Source: an uncultured Pelagibacteraceae bacterium (GTDB lineage: Bacteria > Pseudomonadota > Alphaproteobacteria > Pelagibacterales > Pelagibacteraceae). Taken from it: a DNA stretch of 64,000 nucleotides. Under the pieces are notes generated by a model. The model was not told the origin of the DNA. It saw only the letters and a list, made by a program, of their open reading frames with translations, and ran no database searches. Both the position numbers and the translations under genes were made by a program. The DNA lies in assembly GCA_902623975.1 (NCBI GenBank), contig CACNVR010000002.1:1-64000 (forward strand), read 5' to 3'. Every line of letters begins with the position of its first letter. The stretch's first letter is position 1. Of the stretch, positions 9,891 through 19,938 are shown piece after piece.

Positions 9891-10960
9891 CTTTTATTAA
9901 TAAGGAATTTTTGTCTCAAATTATCTATTGGCACAAAAGAATTACCTAATTTGTAATGCCAAAAAGTCCATCCATTGCAACTTTCAGCACCTAAGATTGT
10001 AGCCGCTACTTTGTGGATTGAGCCTTCAGTTTGTGCATGCTTAATACTGCCATCAGCCATAATTTTTGCACTGATTTTCTTTTTATTATCAAAAATAGTC
10101 GTACCTGGTTTAATTATTCCTAATTCAACCAATGACCCAAACGGTATTCTTGGTTTGGATCTACCATTTTGTAAAGTATCCAAATAATCATTCTCTATAG
10201 GTTTTGTTTTTCTTAATCTTTGTTCGGCAGCTTTAAAATATGTTATTTCTCTTTCAATGCCATAGTAAATTCTTCCTAATTTTTTAGCAACTGTAGCTGT
10301 TGTTCCGGATCCTAAAAAGGGATCTAAAACTAAATCATTTTTATTTGAAGTCGCTAATAAAATTCTGTGAAGAAGAGCTTCTGGTTTTTGTGTGGAATGC
10401 ACCTTTTTACCATTATTTTTTAATCTTTCAGAACCATTACAAATTGGTAATTCCCAATTAGATCTCATTTGAAGATCGTCATTCAAACACTTTAAGGATT
10501 GATAATTAAAAGTGTATTTTGATTTTTCAGATTTAGATGCCCAAATTAATGTTTCATGAGCATTTGTAAAACGTGTTCCTCTAAAATTAGGCATCGGATT
10601 TTTTTTGTTCCAAATGACATCATTTAAAATCCAAAAACCCAAATTTTGAATTGCTGTACCAACTCTAAAAATATTGTGGTAACTACCAATTACCCAAATA
10701 GCTCCATTTTTTTTTAAAATTCTTTTACATTCACTCAACCATTGATAAGTAAAGTCATCATACTTTTTAAAATTTTCAAATTGATCCCATTTATCGTTTA
10801 CTGCATTTACTTTAGTTCTATCAGGTCTTGTTAATTCACTTTTAAGTTGTAGATTGTAAGGGGGATCAGCAAAAATTAAATCAAAACTTTCATTAGGAAT
10901 TTTTTTGAGCTCCTTTAAACTATCTCCATTTATTAATTTATTTTTTAAATTAGATTTCAT
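9881..10960 (-). CDS. ccrM: Adenine-specific DNA methyltransferase, CcrM-type (expected GANTC)
   Basis: ADPPYNLQL (DPPY), [16 protein letters not shown], plus C-terminal domain ([14 protein letters not shown]...[23 protein letters not shown]) characteristic of CcrM. Confidence 0.93.
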   Translation of the reverse strand: MKSNLKNKLINGDSLKELKKIPNESFDLIFADPPYNLQLKSELTRPDRTKVNAVNDKWDQFENFKKYDDFTYQWLSECKRILKKNGAIWVIGSYHNIFRVGTAIQNLGFWILNDVIWNKKNPMPNFRGTRFTNAHETLIWASKSEKSKYTFNYQSLKCLNDDLQMRSNWELPICNGSERLKNNGKKVHSTQKPEALLHRILLATSNKNDLVLDPFLGSGTTATVAKKLGRIYYGIEREITYFKAAEQRLRKTKPIENDYLDTLQNGRSKPRIPFGSLVELGIIKPGTTIFDNKKKISAKIMADGSIKHAQTEGSIHKVAATILGAESCNGWTFWHYKLGNSFVPIDNLRQKFLINKSYL

Positions 10961-10973
10961 TTCGTAAAACTAA

Positions 10974-11002
10974 ATTAGACTCTAAAAAGATTCTTGGGTC
11001 AA
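10974..11002 (-). promoter_or_regulatory. Predicted sigma70-type promoter of ccrM with two embedded GANTC sites
   Basis: Reverse strand: TTGACC (11002-10997), 17 nt, TCTAAT (10979-10974). GANTC at 10989-10993 (spacer) and 10978-10982 (overlaps -10). Confidence 0.6.
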
Positions 11003-11079
11003 CCTACGATTGAATTATTTGAATTTAAATTGTATAGGTACTTTTTGATATAACAACATGTAGTGTTTCTACGTGAAAC

Positions 11080-11640
11080 CTATTTCATTTTGTTGATAGG
11101 AGAAAAAGTTCTCCTATGATGGGAGGTGATTCCTAGATTTCTAATTGCTTTTAAATGATGTTTGGTTCCATAGCCAAAATTTTTATCCCAATCATAATCC
11201 TTAAATTTTTCACTTAATTTTGTGATTTGTTTATCTCTTGAAACTTTAGCAATAATTGATGCTGCTGATATTGATGGTATTTTTGTATCCCCTTTAATAA
11301 TCGGAATTAATTTATAGTTTTTCATTAAAGGTATTTTATTTCCATCAATTAAAACTAAAGTAGGTTTTTTTTTCAGTTTTCTCAAAGCTCTTTCCATGGC
11401 TAATAAACTTGCATTTAAAATATTCATTTTTTCTATTTCCTTAACTGAGGCCCTACCAATAGCCCAAACTGAATTTCTTTTTATGAGTTTTGACAAAATT
11501 TCCCTTTCATTTTTTTTTAACTTTTTTGAGTCTTTTAGGAAAGAAACATCAATTGATTTATTTAAAATTACTGCTGCAGCATAAACTGGTCCTATTAAAC
11601 TCCCTCTTCCAACTTCATCAACACCAGCTACAATTCTCAT
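11080..11640 (-). CDS. rnhB: Ribonuclease HII; likely start at 11640
   Basis: VAGVDEVGRGSLIGPVYAAAVIL, SISAASIIAKVSRD motifs. Confidence 0.96.
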   Translation of the reverse strand: MRIVAGVDEVGRGSLIGPVYAAAVILNKSIDVSFLKDSKKLKKNEREILSKLIKRNSVWAIGRASVKEIEKMNILNASLLAMERALRKLKKKPTLVLIDGNKIPLMKNYKLIPIIKGDTKIPSISAASIIAKVSRDKQITKLSEKFKDYDWDKNFGYGTKHHLKAIRNLGITSHHRRTFSPINKMK

Positions 11641-12359
11641 TATATTCTTATATTTAAATCTTGAATTTTGTTTCTTATTTCTTTCAAATCTGCCCATGAA
11701 TATTTCTTGAATTCTGGATATCTTATTAAGTACGATGGGCTGTAAGTAATTATTAATGGATAAGTTTTATTTTTTAAAATAATCTCTTTCCATTGGCCTC
11801 GTTCGTTGGAAATTTTACCATTAAAACCAGTGATTGCTTCCATAGCTGTACTTCCCATCAAAATCAATATTTTTGGATCTATAATTGATATATGCTCCTT
11901 CAAAAAAATTGAATATCTTTTAATTTCTGATGAACTAGGTTTTCTATCGTTTGGTGGTCGAAAATTGACCGAATAAGTTGTGTAAATTTTTTTACGTTGA
12001 ATTTCAATTGCTAAAAGCATCTTTTCTAAAAGTTGACCAACATTTCCTTCAAATGTAAGTCCTGAATTTTCCTCATCAAGTCCGGGAGCCTCTCCAATTA
12101 TCATTATCGGGCTGTTTAATTCTCCACTACCCATAATAATTTTTTTACTATGATTTTTTAAATTACAATTATCAATTGAATCAACTTTTTTCTTAAGATC
12201 GTCTAATTTATCCCTTTTTGAAAAAGTCTGATCATTCTCAAATCCATTAGTTATCTGAAATCTGTTGATGGGTTTTTTTTCAAAGGTAAATTCTTCCTCT
12301 ACAGACCTTATTATCTCTAGAGTATAATTAGCATTTTGATTTAAAATCTTTTTAGTCAT
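11640..12359 (-). CDS. Uracil-DNA glycosylase, family 4/5 type
   Basis: IMIIGEAPGLDEENSGLTFEGNVGQLLEKML...TYSVNFRPPNDRKPSSSE...ILLMGSTA. Confidence 0.88.
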   Translation of the reverse strand: MTKKILNQNANYTLEIIRSVEEEFTFEKKPINRFQITNGFENDQTFSKRDKLDDLKKKVDSIDNCNLKNHSKKIIMGSGELNSPIMIIGEAPGLDEENSGLTFEGNVGQLLEKMLLAIEIQRKKIYTTYSVNFRPPNDRKPSSSEIKRYSIFLKEHISIIDPKILILMGSTAMEAITGFNGKISNERGQWKEIILKNKTYPLIITYSPSYLIRYPEFKKYSWADLKEIRNKIQDLNIRI

Positions 12360-12370
12360 AAAGTACACGA

Positions 12371-14059
12371 ATGTTATTAAAAAATATTAAATATATAGTA
12401 GCTTTAATATTTATATTTTATCAGACTTCGATTTATTCGAAAAGCACTTCTTTAGAGAAATTTGATGGCAATAATTTTTCAAAATACTTTTCAGGAATAG
12501 TTGCACTTGAAAATCGAAATAACAGCGATGCTCTAGATTTCTTTGATTCATCAAAATCTCTTATTGATAAACATGATCCTTATTTTAAAAAATACATATC
12601 ATCGTTAATCCTTGAGAATGAGATTTTAAAAGCTATCAATTTAATTAAATATAATAAAAACAAAAAAATTATTAATTTTTTTGAAGCTTATTTATTGCTA
12701 TCCATTGATAGCATAAAAAGAAATGAACTTGATAATGCAAATGAATATTTAGAAATTGCTTTTAGTTTCATAGATAATGACACAATCAATACCGCGATTT
12801 TAGAGACTTTCAAACAGTATATTTTTGTTTTTAAAGAAAATAAGATTTTAGATAATCAGAAAAATTTTGGGAATTTGTCATTGATTTCAAAAACATTTCA
12901 AAAGTGTTTTTTAAATGACTCAAGGACTGATGCACATTTTGTAAATTTGATAAATGATAACGAGGCAGATTTTTCAAGGTATATTTTCTTTTACACAAGT
13001 TATTTAATCGAAAATGATAGATTGGAAGATGCTTATGAAGTTACGAAAGATATAAATTCATTAAACTCTACTTTGCTTTTATCCCAAGCAAAAAGTTGGC
13101 TTAAAAATGATAATTTAAAAAGATTTAAACAAATTTTTTCATGCAAGAATAGAAATGATATCATTAGTGAATTTTTATTTTTAATTTCAAACTTATATTC
13201 CTCATACGAAAATTTAGAAAAATCTAATATTTATTTAAATTTGTCGTATTATTTAAATCCTAAATTTGTTTTCAATTTATCGTTAGTATCTGAAAATTAT
13301 TTTTTTAATGAAGATTATGTTAAAACAAAAAAAATTTTAAGAGAATTTAAAAAAGAAGATATTTTTTATTACTGGTATAGAGTAAAAACAGAAGCACAAA
13401 TCATCACAAAAATAAAAAATCAGGAGGAGTCACTTAATTATATTGTTAAAAAGTTTAACGAATTTGAAAAGCCTAATCAAAAAATGATTTTTGATTTAGC
13501 TAACTATTACAAAAATTCTAAAAAATATGATTTGGCCATTAAAAATTATACTATTTTAATAAATGAGTTAGAAAATGATTTAATATTAAAATCAGATTTA
13601 CTTTATCGAAGAGGTGGTAGCTATGAAAGATTAGGTAATTTTCAAAAAGCAGATGAGGATTTACTTGAGTCATTAAGATTAGATCCAGATGATCCTTATG
13701 TTTTGAACTATCTTGCTTATTCTTGGCTGGAAAGAAATTACAAGATTAAAGAAGCTTTAGAAATGCTTGAAAATGCATATCTATCTGAAAGTGATGACCC
13801 GTACATAATTGACTCAATAGGATGGGCTTATTATCTTGTAGACGATTATTCCAAAGCGGAAGAGTTTCTGAGAAGAGCAGTAGAATTAATGCCTAATGAC
13901 CCAATAGTAAATGATCATTATGGAGATATATTATGGAGATTGAATAGAAAAATCCAGGCAAGGTATTTTTGGACCAATGTATTAAAAATGGATAAGGTTG
14001 AAGATGAGTTATTAAAAAAAATCAACATAAAAATTATAGAGGGATTAAAAAAATCATAA
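12371..14059 (+). CDS. TPR-repeat protein with N-terminal signal/membrane segment
   Basis: Repeated TPR motifs (RRGGSYERLGNFQKADEDLLESLRLDPDDPYVLNYLAYSWLER; DSIGWAYYLVDDYSKAEEFLRRAVELMPNDPIVNDHYGD). Confidence 0.85.
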   Translation: MLLKNIKYIVALIFIFYQTSIYSKSTSLEKFDGNNFSKYFSGIVALENRNNSDALDFFDSSKSLIDKHDPYFKKYISSLILENEILKAINLIKYNKNKKIINFFEAYLLLSIDSIKRNELDNANEYLEIAFSFIDNDTINTAILETFKQYIFVFKENKILDNQKNFGNLSLISKTFQKCFLNDSRTDAHFVNLINDNEADFSRYIFFYTSYLIENDRLEDAYEVTKDINSLNSTLLLSQAKSWLKNDNLKRFKQIFSCKNRNDIISEFLFLISNLYSSYENLEKSNIYLNLSYYLNPKFVFNLSLVSENYFFNEDYVKTKKILREFKKEDIFYYWYRVKTEAQIITKIKNQEESLNYIVKKFNEFEKPNQKMIFDLANYYKNSKKYDLAIKNYTILINELENDLILKSDLLYRRGGSYERLGNFQKADEDLLESLRLDPDDPYVLNYLAYSWLERNYKIKEALEMLENAYLSESDDPYIIDSIGWAYYLVDDYSKAEEFLRRAVELMPNDPIVNDHYGDILWRLNRKIQARYFWTNVLKMDKVEDELLKKINIKIIEGLKKS

Positions 14060-14060
14060 T

Positions 14061-14906
14061 ATGATTTTTAATATAATTAAATCATATGCCAAAATTAATA
14101 TAAACCTAAATATTATTGGAAAAAATAAATCGTTACATAAAATAGAAAGTGTTATAGCATTTGTTAATTTACATGACAAAATTTTAATAAGAAAAATTAA
14201 ATCGAAAAAACATATAATTTCTTTTGTAGGAAAATTTTCAAAAAATATAGGAAAAAATAATACTGTTTATAAATTATTGCGATTATTGGAGAAAAAAAAA
14301 CTTTTATCTAGAGACAAATTTGAAATTAAAGTAATAAAAAATATTCCTAATAGAGCAGGGCTTGGAGGTGGTTCAATGAATGTAGCAAGCCTTCTAAAGT
14401 ACTTTACTGAAAAAAAGATTATCAAAGTAAAAAAAAAAGAAATTATTAATATTTCATATTTGATTGGGTCTGACGTTCCTCTCGGACTAAACTATACCAA
14501 TTCAATTTTAACTTCAAAAAACAAGATTAAAAGATTTTATAATTACAAAAAAATCTATGCTTTAATTGTTAAACCTAACTTTGGCTGTTCAACTAAAAGA
14601 ATATATTCAGAGGTTAAAAAATTTCATGCTCCTGCATTGAACAAAGCGCAAAAAAAGATATTTAATCTCCAATATTTGAAAAAAATGCATAATTCCTTGG
14701 AGCCCATTGTGTTTAAAAAATACCCAAAATTAAAAAAAACCAAAATTTATATAGAAAATTTTTTAAATCCAATTTTCGTGAGAATGACAGGATCAGGATC
14801 TGCATTAGTTGCATATTTTCAATCTAATGCAAAATGTGAAAGTGCGAAAAAAAGGTTCATTAAAAAATATAAAAATTACTGGTGTATAGCATCAAAAACT
14901 ATATAA
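14061..14906 (+). CDS. ispE: 4-diphosphocytidyl-2-C-methyl-D-erythritol kinase
   Basis: YAKININLNIIGKN, NIPNRAGLGGGSMNVASLL GHMP motif, MTGSGSALVAYF. Confidence 0.93.
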   Translation: MIFNIIKSYAKININLNIIGKNKSLHKIESVIAFVNLHDKILIRKIKSKKHIISFVGKFSKNIGKNNTVYKLLRLLEKKKLLSRDKFEIKVIKNIPNRAGLGGGSMNVASLLKYFTEKKIIKVKKKEIINISYLIGSDVPLGLNYTNSILTSKNKIKRFYNYKKIYALIVKPNFGCSTKRIYSEVKKFHAPALNKAQKKIFNLQYLKKMHNSLEPIVFKKYPKLKKTKIYIENFLNPIFVRMTGSGSALVAYFQSNAKCESAKKRFIKKYKNYWCIASKTI

Positions 14907-14938
14907 ATTTTTTTTTTTATGTTATACGAAAATGATAT

Positions 14939-15012
14939 TGGGGCGTAGCCAAGCGGTAAGGCACGGGTTTTTGGTACCTGCATCCTAGGTTCGAATCCTA
15001 GCGCCCCAGCCA
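14939..15012 (+). tRNA. tRNA-Gln (TTG), CCA encoded
   Basis: Acceptor TGGGGCG/CGCCCCA, anticodon stem CGGGT-TTTTGGT-ACCTG (anticodon TTG), T-arm GTTCGAATC, terminal GCCA. Confidence 0.95.
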
Positions 15013-15015
15013 ATT

Positions 15016-16290
15016 ATGAAAGACTTTTTAGATAAAATTTTTTTAAGATCAAACAATTTTAACCATATAAGTTTAAGAGTAAAAGAATTAACAAAAAAAA
15101 CATCAGCTTTTAAAATTTTTGACGCAATAAATTCCTTTAGTTCAGAAAGTGAAATTAGATATGTTGGTGGATGTTTAAGAAAAATAATTAATAAAGAAAA
15201 AGTAGACGATATAGATTTAGCCACGAATTTAGAACCACTTCAGACATGTGATGCGTTAAAAAAAGGAAACATAAATTATTATAAAACCGGCATTGAACAT
15301 GGAACAATAACGGCAGTTATTGATAATAATAGGTTTGAAATAACAAGTTTGAGAGAAGATATTTCGACTGACGGCAGACATGCAAAAGTAAAGTTCTCAA
15401 GAAATTGGAAAGAAGATGCAAAACGTAGAGATTTTACTATCAATTCAATTTATGCTGATCAAGAGGGAAATTTATTTGATCCATTTGATGGTATGAGTGA
15501 TTTAGGAATAGGTTTAATCAAATTTATCGGTGAAACAGACACAAGGGTAAAAGAAGATTACCTTAGAATTTTAAGATATATAAGATTTTTTTTAAGTTAT
15601 TCTAAATTACCTCACGATTTAAAAACAATAAAAAAATTAAAAATTAATATAAGTGGGGTCGCCAAATTATCTAAAGAAAGATTGTTAGATGAATTAAGAA
15701 AACTTATTAAGCCTCATACAATAGAGAAACTATCAAAAGATAAGATAAGTGTTGAATTAATTACAACAATTTTTCCAGAATTAAAGAATATCAAAATTTT
15801 CTCTAATTTGAAAAATCATCAAAAAGATCATTTAAAGCAAATTGATTTTATTGTTTTTTTATCTTTAATGGTCATTGATGAAACAGACAATTTGGATTAT
15901 TTTTTATATAGATTTAACTTTTCTAAAAATGATCAAAATAGGATTAAGGATATAAATTCTTTTTATAAACAAAAGATTAATTCTAGAACTTTTTCAGAAA
16001 ATAATCTTAATAAATTTTTTTATTACAATGGAAGACAAGCAGTAATTGATATTTTAAATTTTAGGATAATCAAATCTAAAAATCCTGAGAAAAATTTAAT
16101 TAATTTAGTTGAACTTTACAAAGATAAAATTTCGCCAACAATGCCCATCAATGCTGATGTAATAATGAAAAAATATCAAATTCCTGAGGGTAAACAATTA
16201 GGTATAAAATTGAAGATGATTGAAGATGAGTGGGTAAATAATAATTTTAACATATCTGATCAAAAAGTTGATCATATCATCAATAATTAG
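15016..16290 (+). CDS. CCA-adding enzyme / poly(A) polymerase family nucleotidyltransferase
   Basis: IRYVGGCLRKIINKEKVDDIDLATNLEP, EDAKRRDFTINSIYAD, RILRYIRFF. Confidence 0.93.
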   Translation: MKDFLDKIFLRSNNFNHISLRVKELTKKTSAFKIFDAINSFSSESEIRYVGGCLRKIINKEKVDDIDLATNLEPLQTCDALKKGNINYYKTGIEHGTITAVIDNNRFEITSLREDISTDGRHAKVKFSRNWKEDAKRRDFTINSIYADQEGNLFDPFDGMSDLGIGLIKFIGETDTRVKEDYLRILRYIRFFLSYSKLPHDLKTIKKLKINISGVAKLSKERLLDELRKLIKPHTIEKLSKDKISVELITTIFPELKNIKIFSNLKNHQKDHLKQIDFIVFLSLMVIDETDNLDYFLYRFNFSKNDQNRIKDINSFYKQKINSRTFSENNLNKFFYYNGRQAVIDILNFRIIKSKNPEKNLINLVELYKDKISPTMPINADVIMKKYQIPEGKQLGIKLKMIEDEWVNNNFNISDQKVDHIINN

Positions 16291-16763
16291 ATATACTTTA
16301 CGTCTTTGATTTCAAAATTTTTAGTTCCGGCAGGCGTATTTATTTCTACTAAATCATTCTTATTTTTTCCAATCAAACCTTTTCCTATTGGAGATTGAAA
16401 ATAAATTAATTTTTGTTTTAAGTCTGCTTCATCTTTACCAACAATTTTGTAATCAATCTTTTCTCCGTTATCCAAATTTTCAAGATATACTGTAGAACCA
16501 AAAATTACCTTTCCATCATTATTTAATTTTGTAACGTCGATTACATTAGCTCTTGCGATAATATCATTTATCTCATTAATACGTCCTTCATTATGAGATT
16601 GTTCCTCTTTGGCAGCATGATACTCTGCGTTTTCTTTAAGATCGCCATGTGATCTTGCTTCAGCGATTGCTGAGACAATTTCAGGTCTCTTTCTTTCTTT
16701 TAAATAAGTAAGTTCATCTTTTAATTTATTTAGTCCATTTAATGTTATTGGTTCTTTTTCCAT
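16287..16763 (-). CDS. greA: Transcription elongation factor GreA
   Basis: RPEIVSAIAEARSHGDLKENAEYHAAKEEQSHNEGRI; SPIGKGLIGKNKNDLVEINTPAG. Confidence 0.98.
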   Translation of the reverse strand: MEKEPITLNGLNKLKDELTYLKERKRPEIVSAIAEARSHGDLKENAEYHAAKEEQSHNEGRINEINDIIARANVIDVTKLNNDGKVIFGSTVYLENLDNGEKIDYKIVGKDEADLKQKLIYFQSPIGKGLIGKNKNDLVEINTPAGTKNFEIKDVKYI

Positions 16764-16764
16764 A

Positions 16765-17592
16765 TCATTTCCATTTTGCTAACGGAGGTAATGACATTAG
16801 AATGCCTTCTACATTTCCTCCAGTTTGTAATCCAAACTTTGTTCCTCTATCGTATAGTAGATTAAATTCTGTGTATCGTCCTCTTTTGATATATTGTAAT
16901 TCTTTATCCCTCATAGACCAATTTCTCTTAATTTTTTTCTTTATAATTTTTTGAAAAATAAATTGAAATGTAACTCCGACATCTTGAACAAATTTTAAAT
17001 CATTCTCAAAATTATCTTTTTTATAATCAAAGAATATACCTCCAATACCTCTTGGTTCTTTTCTGTGGGGTAGATAGAAATATTCATCACAAAATTTTTT
17101 ATATTTTGAATAAAAACTTTTATCATGTCGGTCACACATTCTTTTTAATATTTTGTGAAATTCTTTTTTTTCATTTTCGTCTTTTTTTGACGGTGTCACG
17201 TCCATTCCACCTCCAAACCAATCATATGTAGTGCAAATATATCTTGTGTTAAAATGCATAGCTGGGATTAAAGGATTTTTCATATGCATAACTACTGAGA
17301 TACCTGAGGCCCAAAATCTAGGATCTTTTTTTGCCCCAGGAATATTTTTTTGAAATTTTTTTGGAAATTTTCCGTACACTTTAGAGAAGTTAACTCCAAC
17401 TTTATCAAAAACCTTACCATTATTTAAAATTCTAAATTCACCTCCACCTTCATCCTTTTTTAAATTTCTTTTCCAAGATGTTGATTTAAATTTTATCTTT
17501 TGATTTTCTAAATCATTAATGCAATGACATATTGAATTTTGCAAAGTTTTAAACCAATTACTAGCCAAATCTTTTTTTATTTCTAAATCCAT
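16765..17592 (-). CDS. hemF: Oxygen-dependent coproporphyrinogen III oxidase
   Basis: GEFRILNNGKVFDKVGVNFSKVYG, HMKNPLIPAMHFNTRYI, WFGGGMDVTP, EPRGIGGIFFD, YTEFNLLYDRGTKFGLQTGGNVEGILMSLPPLAKW. Confidence 0.97.
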   Translation of the reverse strand: MDLEIKKDLASNWFKTLQNSICHCINDLENQKIKFKSTSWKRNLKKDEGGGEFRILNNGKVFDKVGVNFSKVYGKFPKKFQKNIPGAKKDPRFWASGISVVMHMKNPLIPAMHFNTRYICTTYDWFGGGMDVTPSKKDENEKKEFHKILKRMCDRHDKSFYSKYKKFCDEYFYLPHRKEPRGIGGIFFDYKKDNFENDLKFVQDVGVTFQFIFQKIIKKKIKRNWSMRDKELQYIKRGRYTEFNLLYDRGTKFGLQTGGNVEGILMSLPPLAKWK

Positions 17593-17593
17593 A

Positions 17594-18067
17594 TCAAATT
17601 AATTTAGTTTGTTTTAAACTTTCTGCTAGTACGATTGCAACTGATGTGGCAATATTTAGAGATCGCATATTATTTTTCATTGGTATCTTTAATTTATTTT
17701 TGATTAACTTGTGTATTTTATTTGGTACACCAGCACTCTCTCTACCAAATAGAATTGTATCATTTTTATTAAACCTAAACTTAGTATAAGATATAGATGC
17801 TTTCGTGGTCATCAATATAATTCTTTGATTTTGCTTTGAGAAAAAAAAGTGGTCAAAATTTTGATAAAATTTTATTTCTAGTTGATTTTTGTAGTCCATA
17901 ACGACTCTTTTAAGTCTCCTGTCATCAATCAAAAACCCGCAAGGTTCTATAATCTCCAATTCAGCTCCAAGACAAGCGCAAGTTCTTATAATTGCTCCAG
18001 TATTTTGGGGAATATCAGGTTCAAATAACGCAATTTTTGGCCGTTGTTCTGTCGAATTATGTGTCAT
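17594..18067 (-). CDS. trmL: tRNA (cytidine/uridine-2'-O)-methyltransferase TrmL (SPOUT)
   Basis: IALFEPDIPQNTGAIIRTCACLGAELEIIEPCGF; LFGRESAGVPNKIH; SLNIATSVAIVLAE. Confidence 0.94.
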   Translation of the reverse strand: MTHNSTEQRPKIALFEPDIPQNTGAIIRTCACLGAELEIIEPCGFLIDDRRLKRVVMDYKNQLEIKFYQNFDHFFFSKQNQRIILMTTKASISYTKFRFNKNDTILFGRESAGVPNKIHKLIKNKLKIPMKNNMRSLNIATSVAIVLAESLKQTKLI

Positions 18068-18160
18068 TGTATCAGTAGTAAATTTACTATTTTATATTAT
18101 ATGAAACCATATATTTAAGTAGAAATAATCTATATTGAGTATATTTAATAAATATTGCTA

Positions 18161-18670
18161 ATGTCAGAGAAAAAAACCAATAGGAGAGATTTTTTATTTA
18201 CAGCAACTTATGCTGTAGGTGCTGTTGGCGTGGGAGCAACGATCTGGCCAATGATAGATCAAATGAATCCAGATGCGTCAGTTAAAGCTTTAGCCAGCAC
18301 TGAAGTAGATATCAGCTCTGTTAATCCAGGAAAAACTATTACAGTTTTATGGAGAGGTAAGCCAGTTTTTATTCGAAGAAGAACTCAAGAAGAAATCTCT
18401 GAAGCTAAATCTGTAAAGTTAGAAGATTTGAAACATCCTGAAAGAGATGAGGACCGTGCCGCAAACCCAGAGTGGCTTGTTATGCTTGGCGTTTGTACCC
18501 ATTTAGGTTGTGTGCCTTTAGATCAGAAAGGTGATTACAATGGGTGGTTTTGCCCATGTCATGGCTCACATTATGACACCTCGGGAAGAATTAGAAAAGG
18601 GCCAGCACCAACTAACATGGAAATCCCAAAATATGAATTTGTTAATGCCAACACAATTAAGATTGGATAG
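18161..18670 (+). CDS. petA: Ubiquinol-cytochrome c reductase Rieske iron-sulfur subunit; start probably ATG 18161 (ORF from TTG 18155)
   Basis: [39 protein letters not shown]...[23 protein letters not shown]. Confidence 0.97.
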   Translation: MSEKKTNRRDFLFTATYAVGAVGVGATIWPMIDQMNPDASVKALASTEVDISSVNPGKTITVLWRGKPVFIRRRTQEEISEAKSVKLEDLKHPERDEDRAANPEWLVMLGVCTHLGCVPLDQKGDYNGWFCPCHGSHYDTSGRIRKGPAPTNMEIPKYEFVNANTIKIG

Positions 18671-18675
18671 TTATA

Positions 18676-19938
18676 ATGAGTGAACACGACTATACACCGA
18701 AGTCAAAATTTGGAAAATGGTTTAACGACAGATTGCCATTACTCACGCTTGCAAATCATTTAACCGATTATCCAACTCCAAAAAATTTAAATTATTGGTG
18801 GACGTTTGGTGGAATTTTGACTTTTTGTTTAATTACTCAAATTGTTACTGGCTTAGTTTTAGCTATGCACTACATTGCTCATGCTGATATGGCCTTCGAT
18901 AGCGTTGAACATATAATGAGAGATGTTAATTATGGATGGCTAATAAGATACATACATGCAAATGGTGCATCGATGTTTTTTTTAGCTGTTTATATTCATA
19001 TATTTAGATCTCTTTTTTATGGTTCTTACAAAGCACCAAGGGAAATTATTTGGATTATAGGTATTATAATTTATCTGTTAATGATGGCAGCTGCATTTAT
19101 GGGTTATGTATTACCTTGGGGACAAATGAGTTTTTGGGGTGCAACTGTTATCACCAACTTGTTTAGTGCCATCCCTCTTGTGGGCGAGGGTATAGTAACT
19201 TGGTTATGGGGTGGTTACTCAGTTGATAATCCAACATTAACTAGATTTTTTACATTACATTATCTAATACCATTTTTAATTTTAGGATTGGTTGTTTTGC
19301 ATATATGGGCACTTCATGTACCGGGAAACAATAATCCAGTTGGTATTGATATTAAAAAACCTTCTAAAGATACAGTTCCATTTCATCCTTATATTGTAAT
19401 TAAAGATGGCTTTGCGTTACTAATGTTTATGATTGTTTTTGCATTCTTTGTTTTTTATACACCAAACATATTAGGTCATGCAGACAATTATATTGAAGCT
19501 GATCCTTTAGTAACACCGGCACACATTGTGCCTGAGTGGTACCTTCTACCTTTCTACGCTATTTTAAGGTCAGTGCCCGACAAACTTTTAGGTGTTGTAG
19601 CAATGTTATCAGCTATTTTCATTTTAGCGGCTCTTCCATGGCTGGATACCTCTAAAATAAGATCAGCAGTTTTTAGACCTCTATATAGACAGTTTTATTG
19701 GATCTTAGTTGCTGATGTTTTAATTCTTGGTTATGTAGGTGCAATGCCCGCAGAGGGATTGTATCTTTTAATTGCAAGAGTTGCTACAGCTTACTATTTT
19801 TTACATTTTTTAGTTATTCTCCCAATTTTAGGCTATAAGGAAAAAACTTTGCCGATACCACTAAGCATAACTGAACCAGTTCTAGGAGGCTCTCCGAATT
19901 TAGCTGCAGCGAGAAATACAGAGAGTTTTAATAAATAA
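18676..19938 (+). CDS. petB: Cytochrome b
   Basis: [77 protein letters not shown]. Confidence 0.98.
   Translation: MSEHDYTPKSKFGKWFNDRLPLLTLANHLTDYPTPKNLNYWWTFGGILTFCLITQIVTGLVLAMHYIAHADMAFDSVEHIMRDVNYGWLIRYIHANGASMFFLAVYIHIFRSLFYGSYKAPREIIWIIGIIIYLLMMAAAFMGYVLPWGQMSFWGATVITNLFSAIPLVGEGIVTWLWGGYSVDNPTLTRFFTLHYLIPFLILGLVVLHIWALHVPGNNNPVGIDIKKPSKDTVPFHPYIVIKDGFALLMFMIVFAFFVFYTPNILGHADNYIEADPLVTPAHIVPEWYLLPFYAILRSVPDKLLGVVAMLSAIFILAALPWLDTSKIRSAVFRPLYRQFYWILVADVLILGYVGAMPAEGLYLLIARVATAYYFLHFLVILPILGYKEKTLPIPLSITEPVLGGSPNLAAARNTESFNK

Noticed and set aside
14985-15224. 79-aa minus-strand ORF over tRNA-Gln and the CCA enzyme start
   Set aside because: Overlaps a tRNA and a conserved gene; ends in the frequent tRNA-derived WGARIRT peptide.
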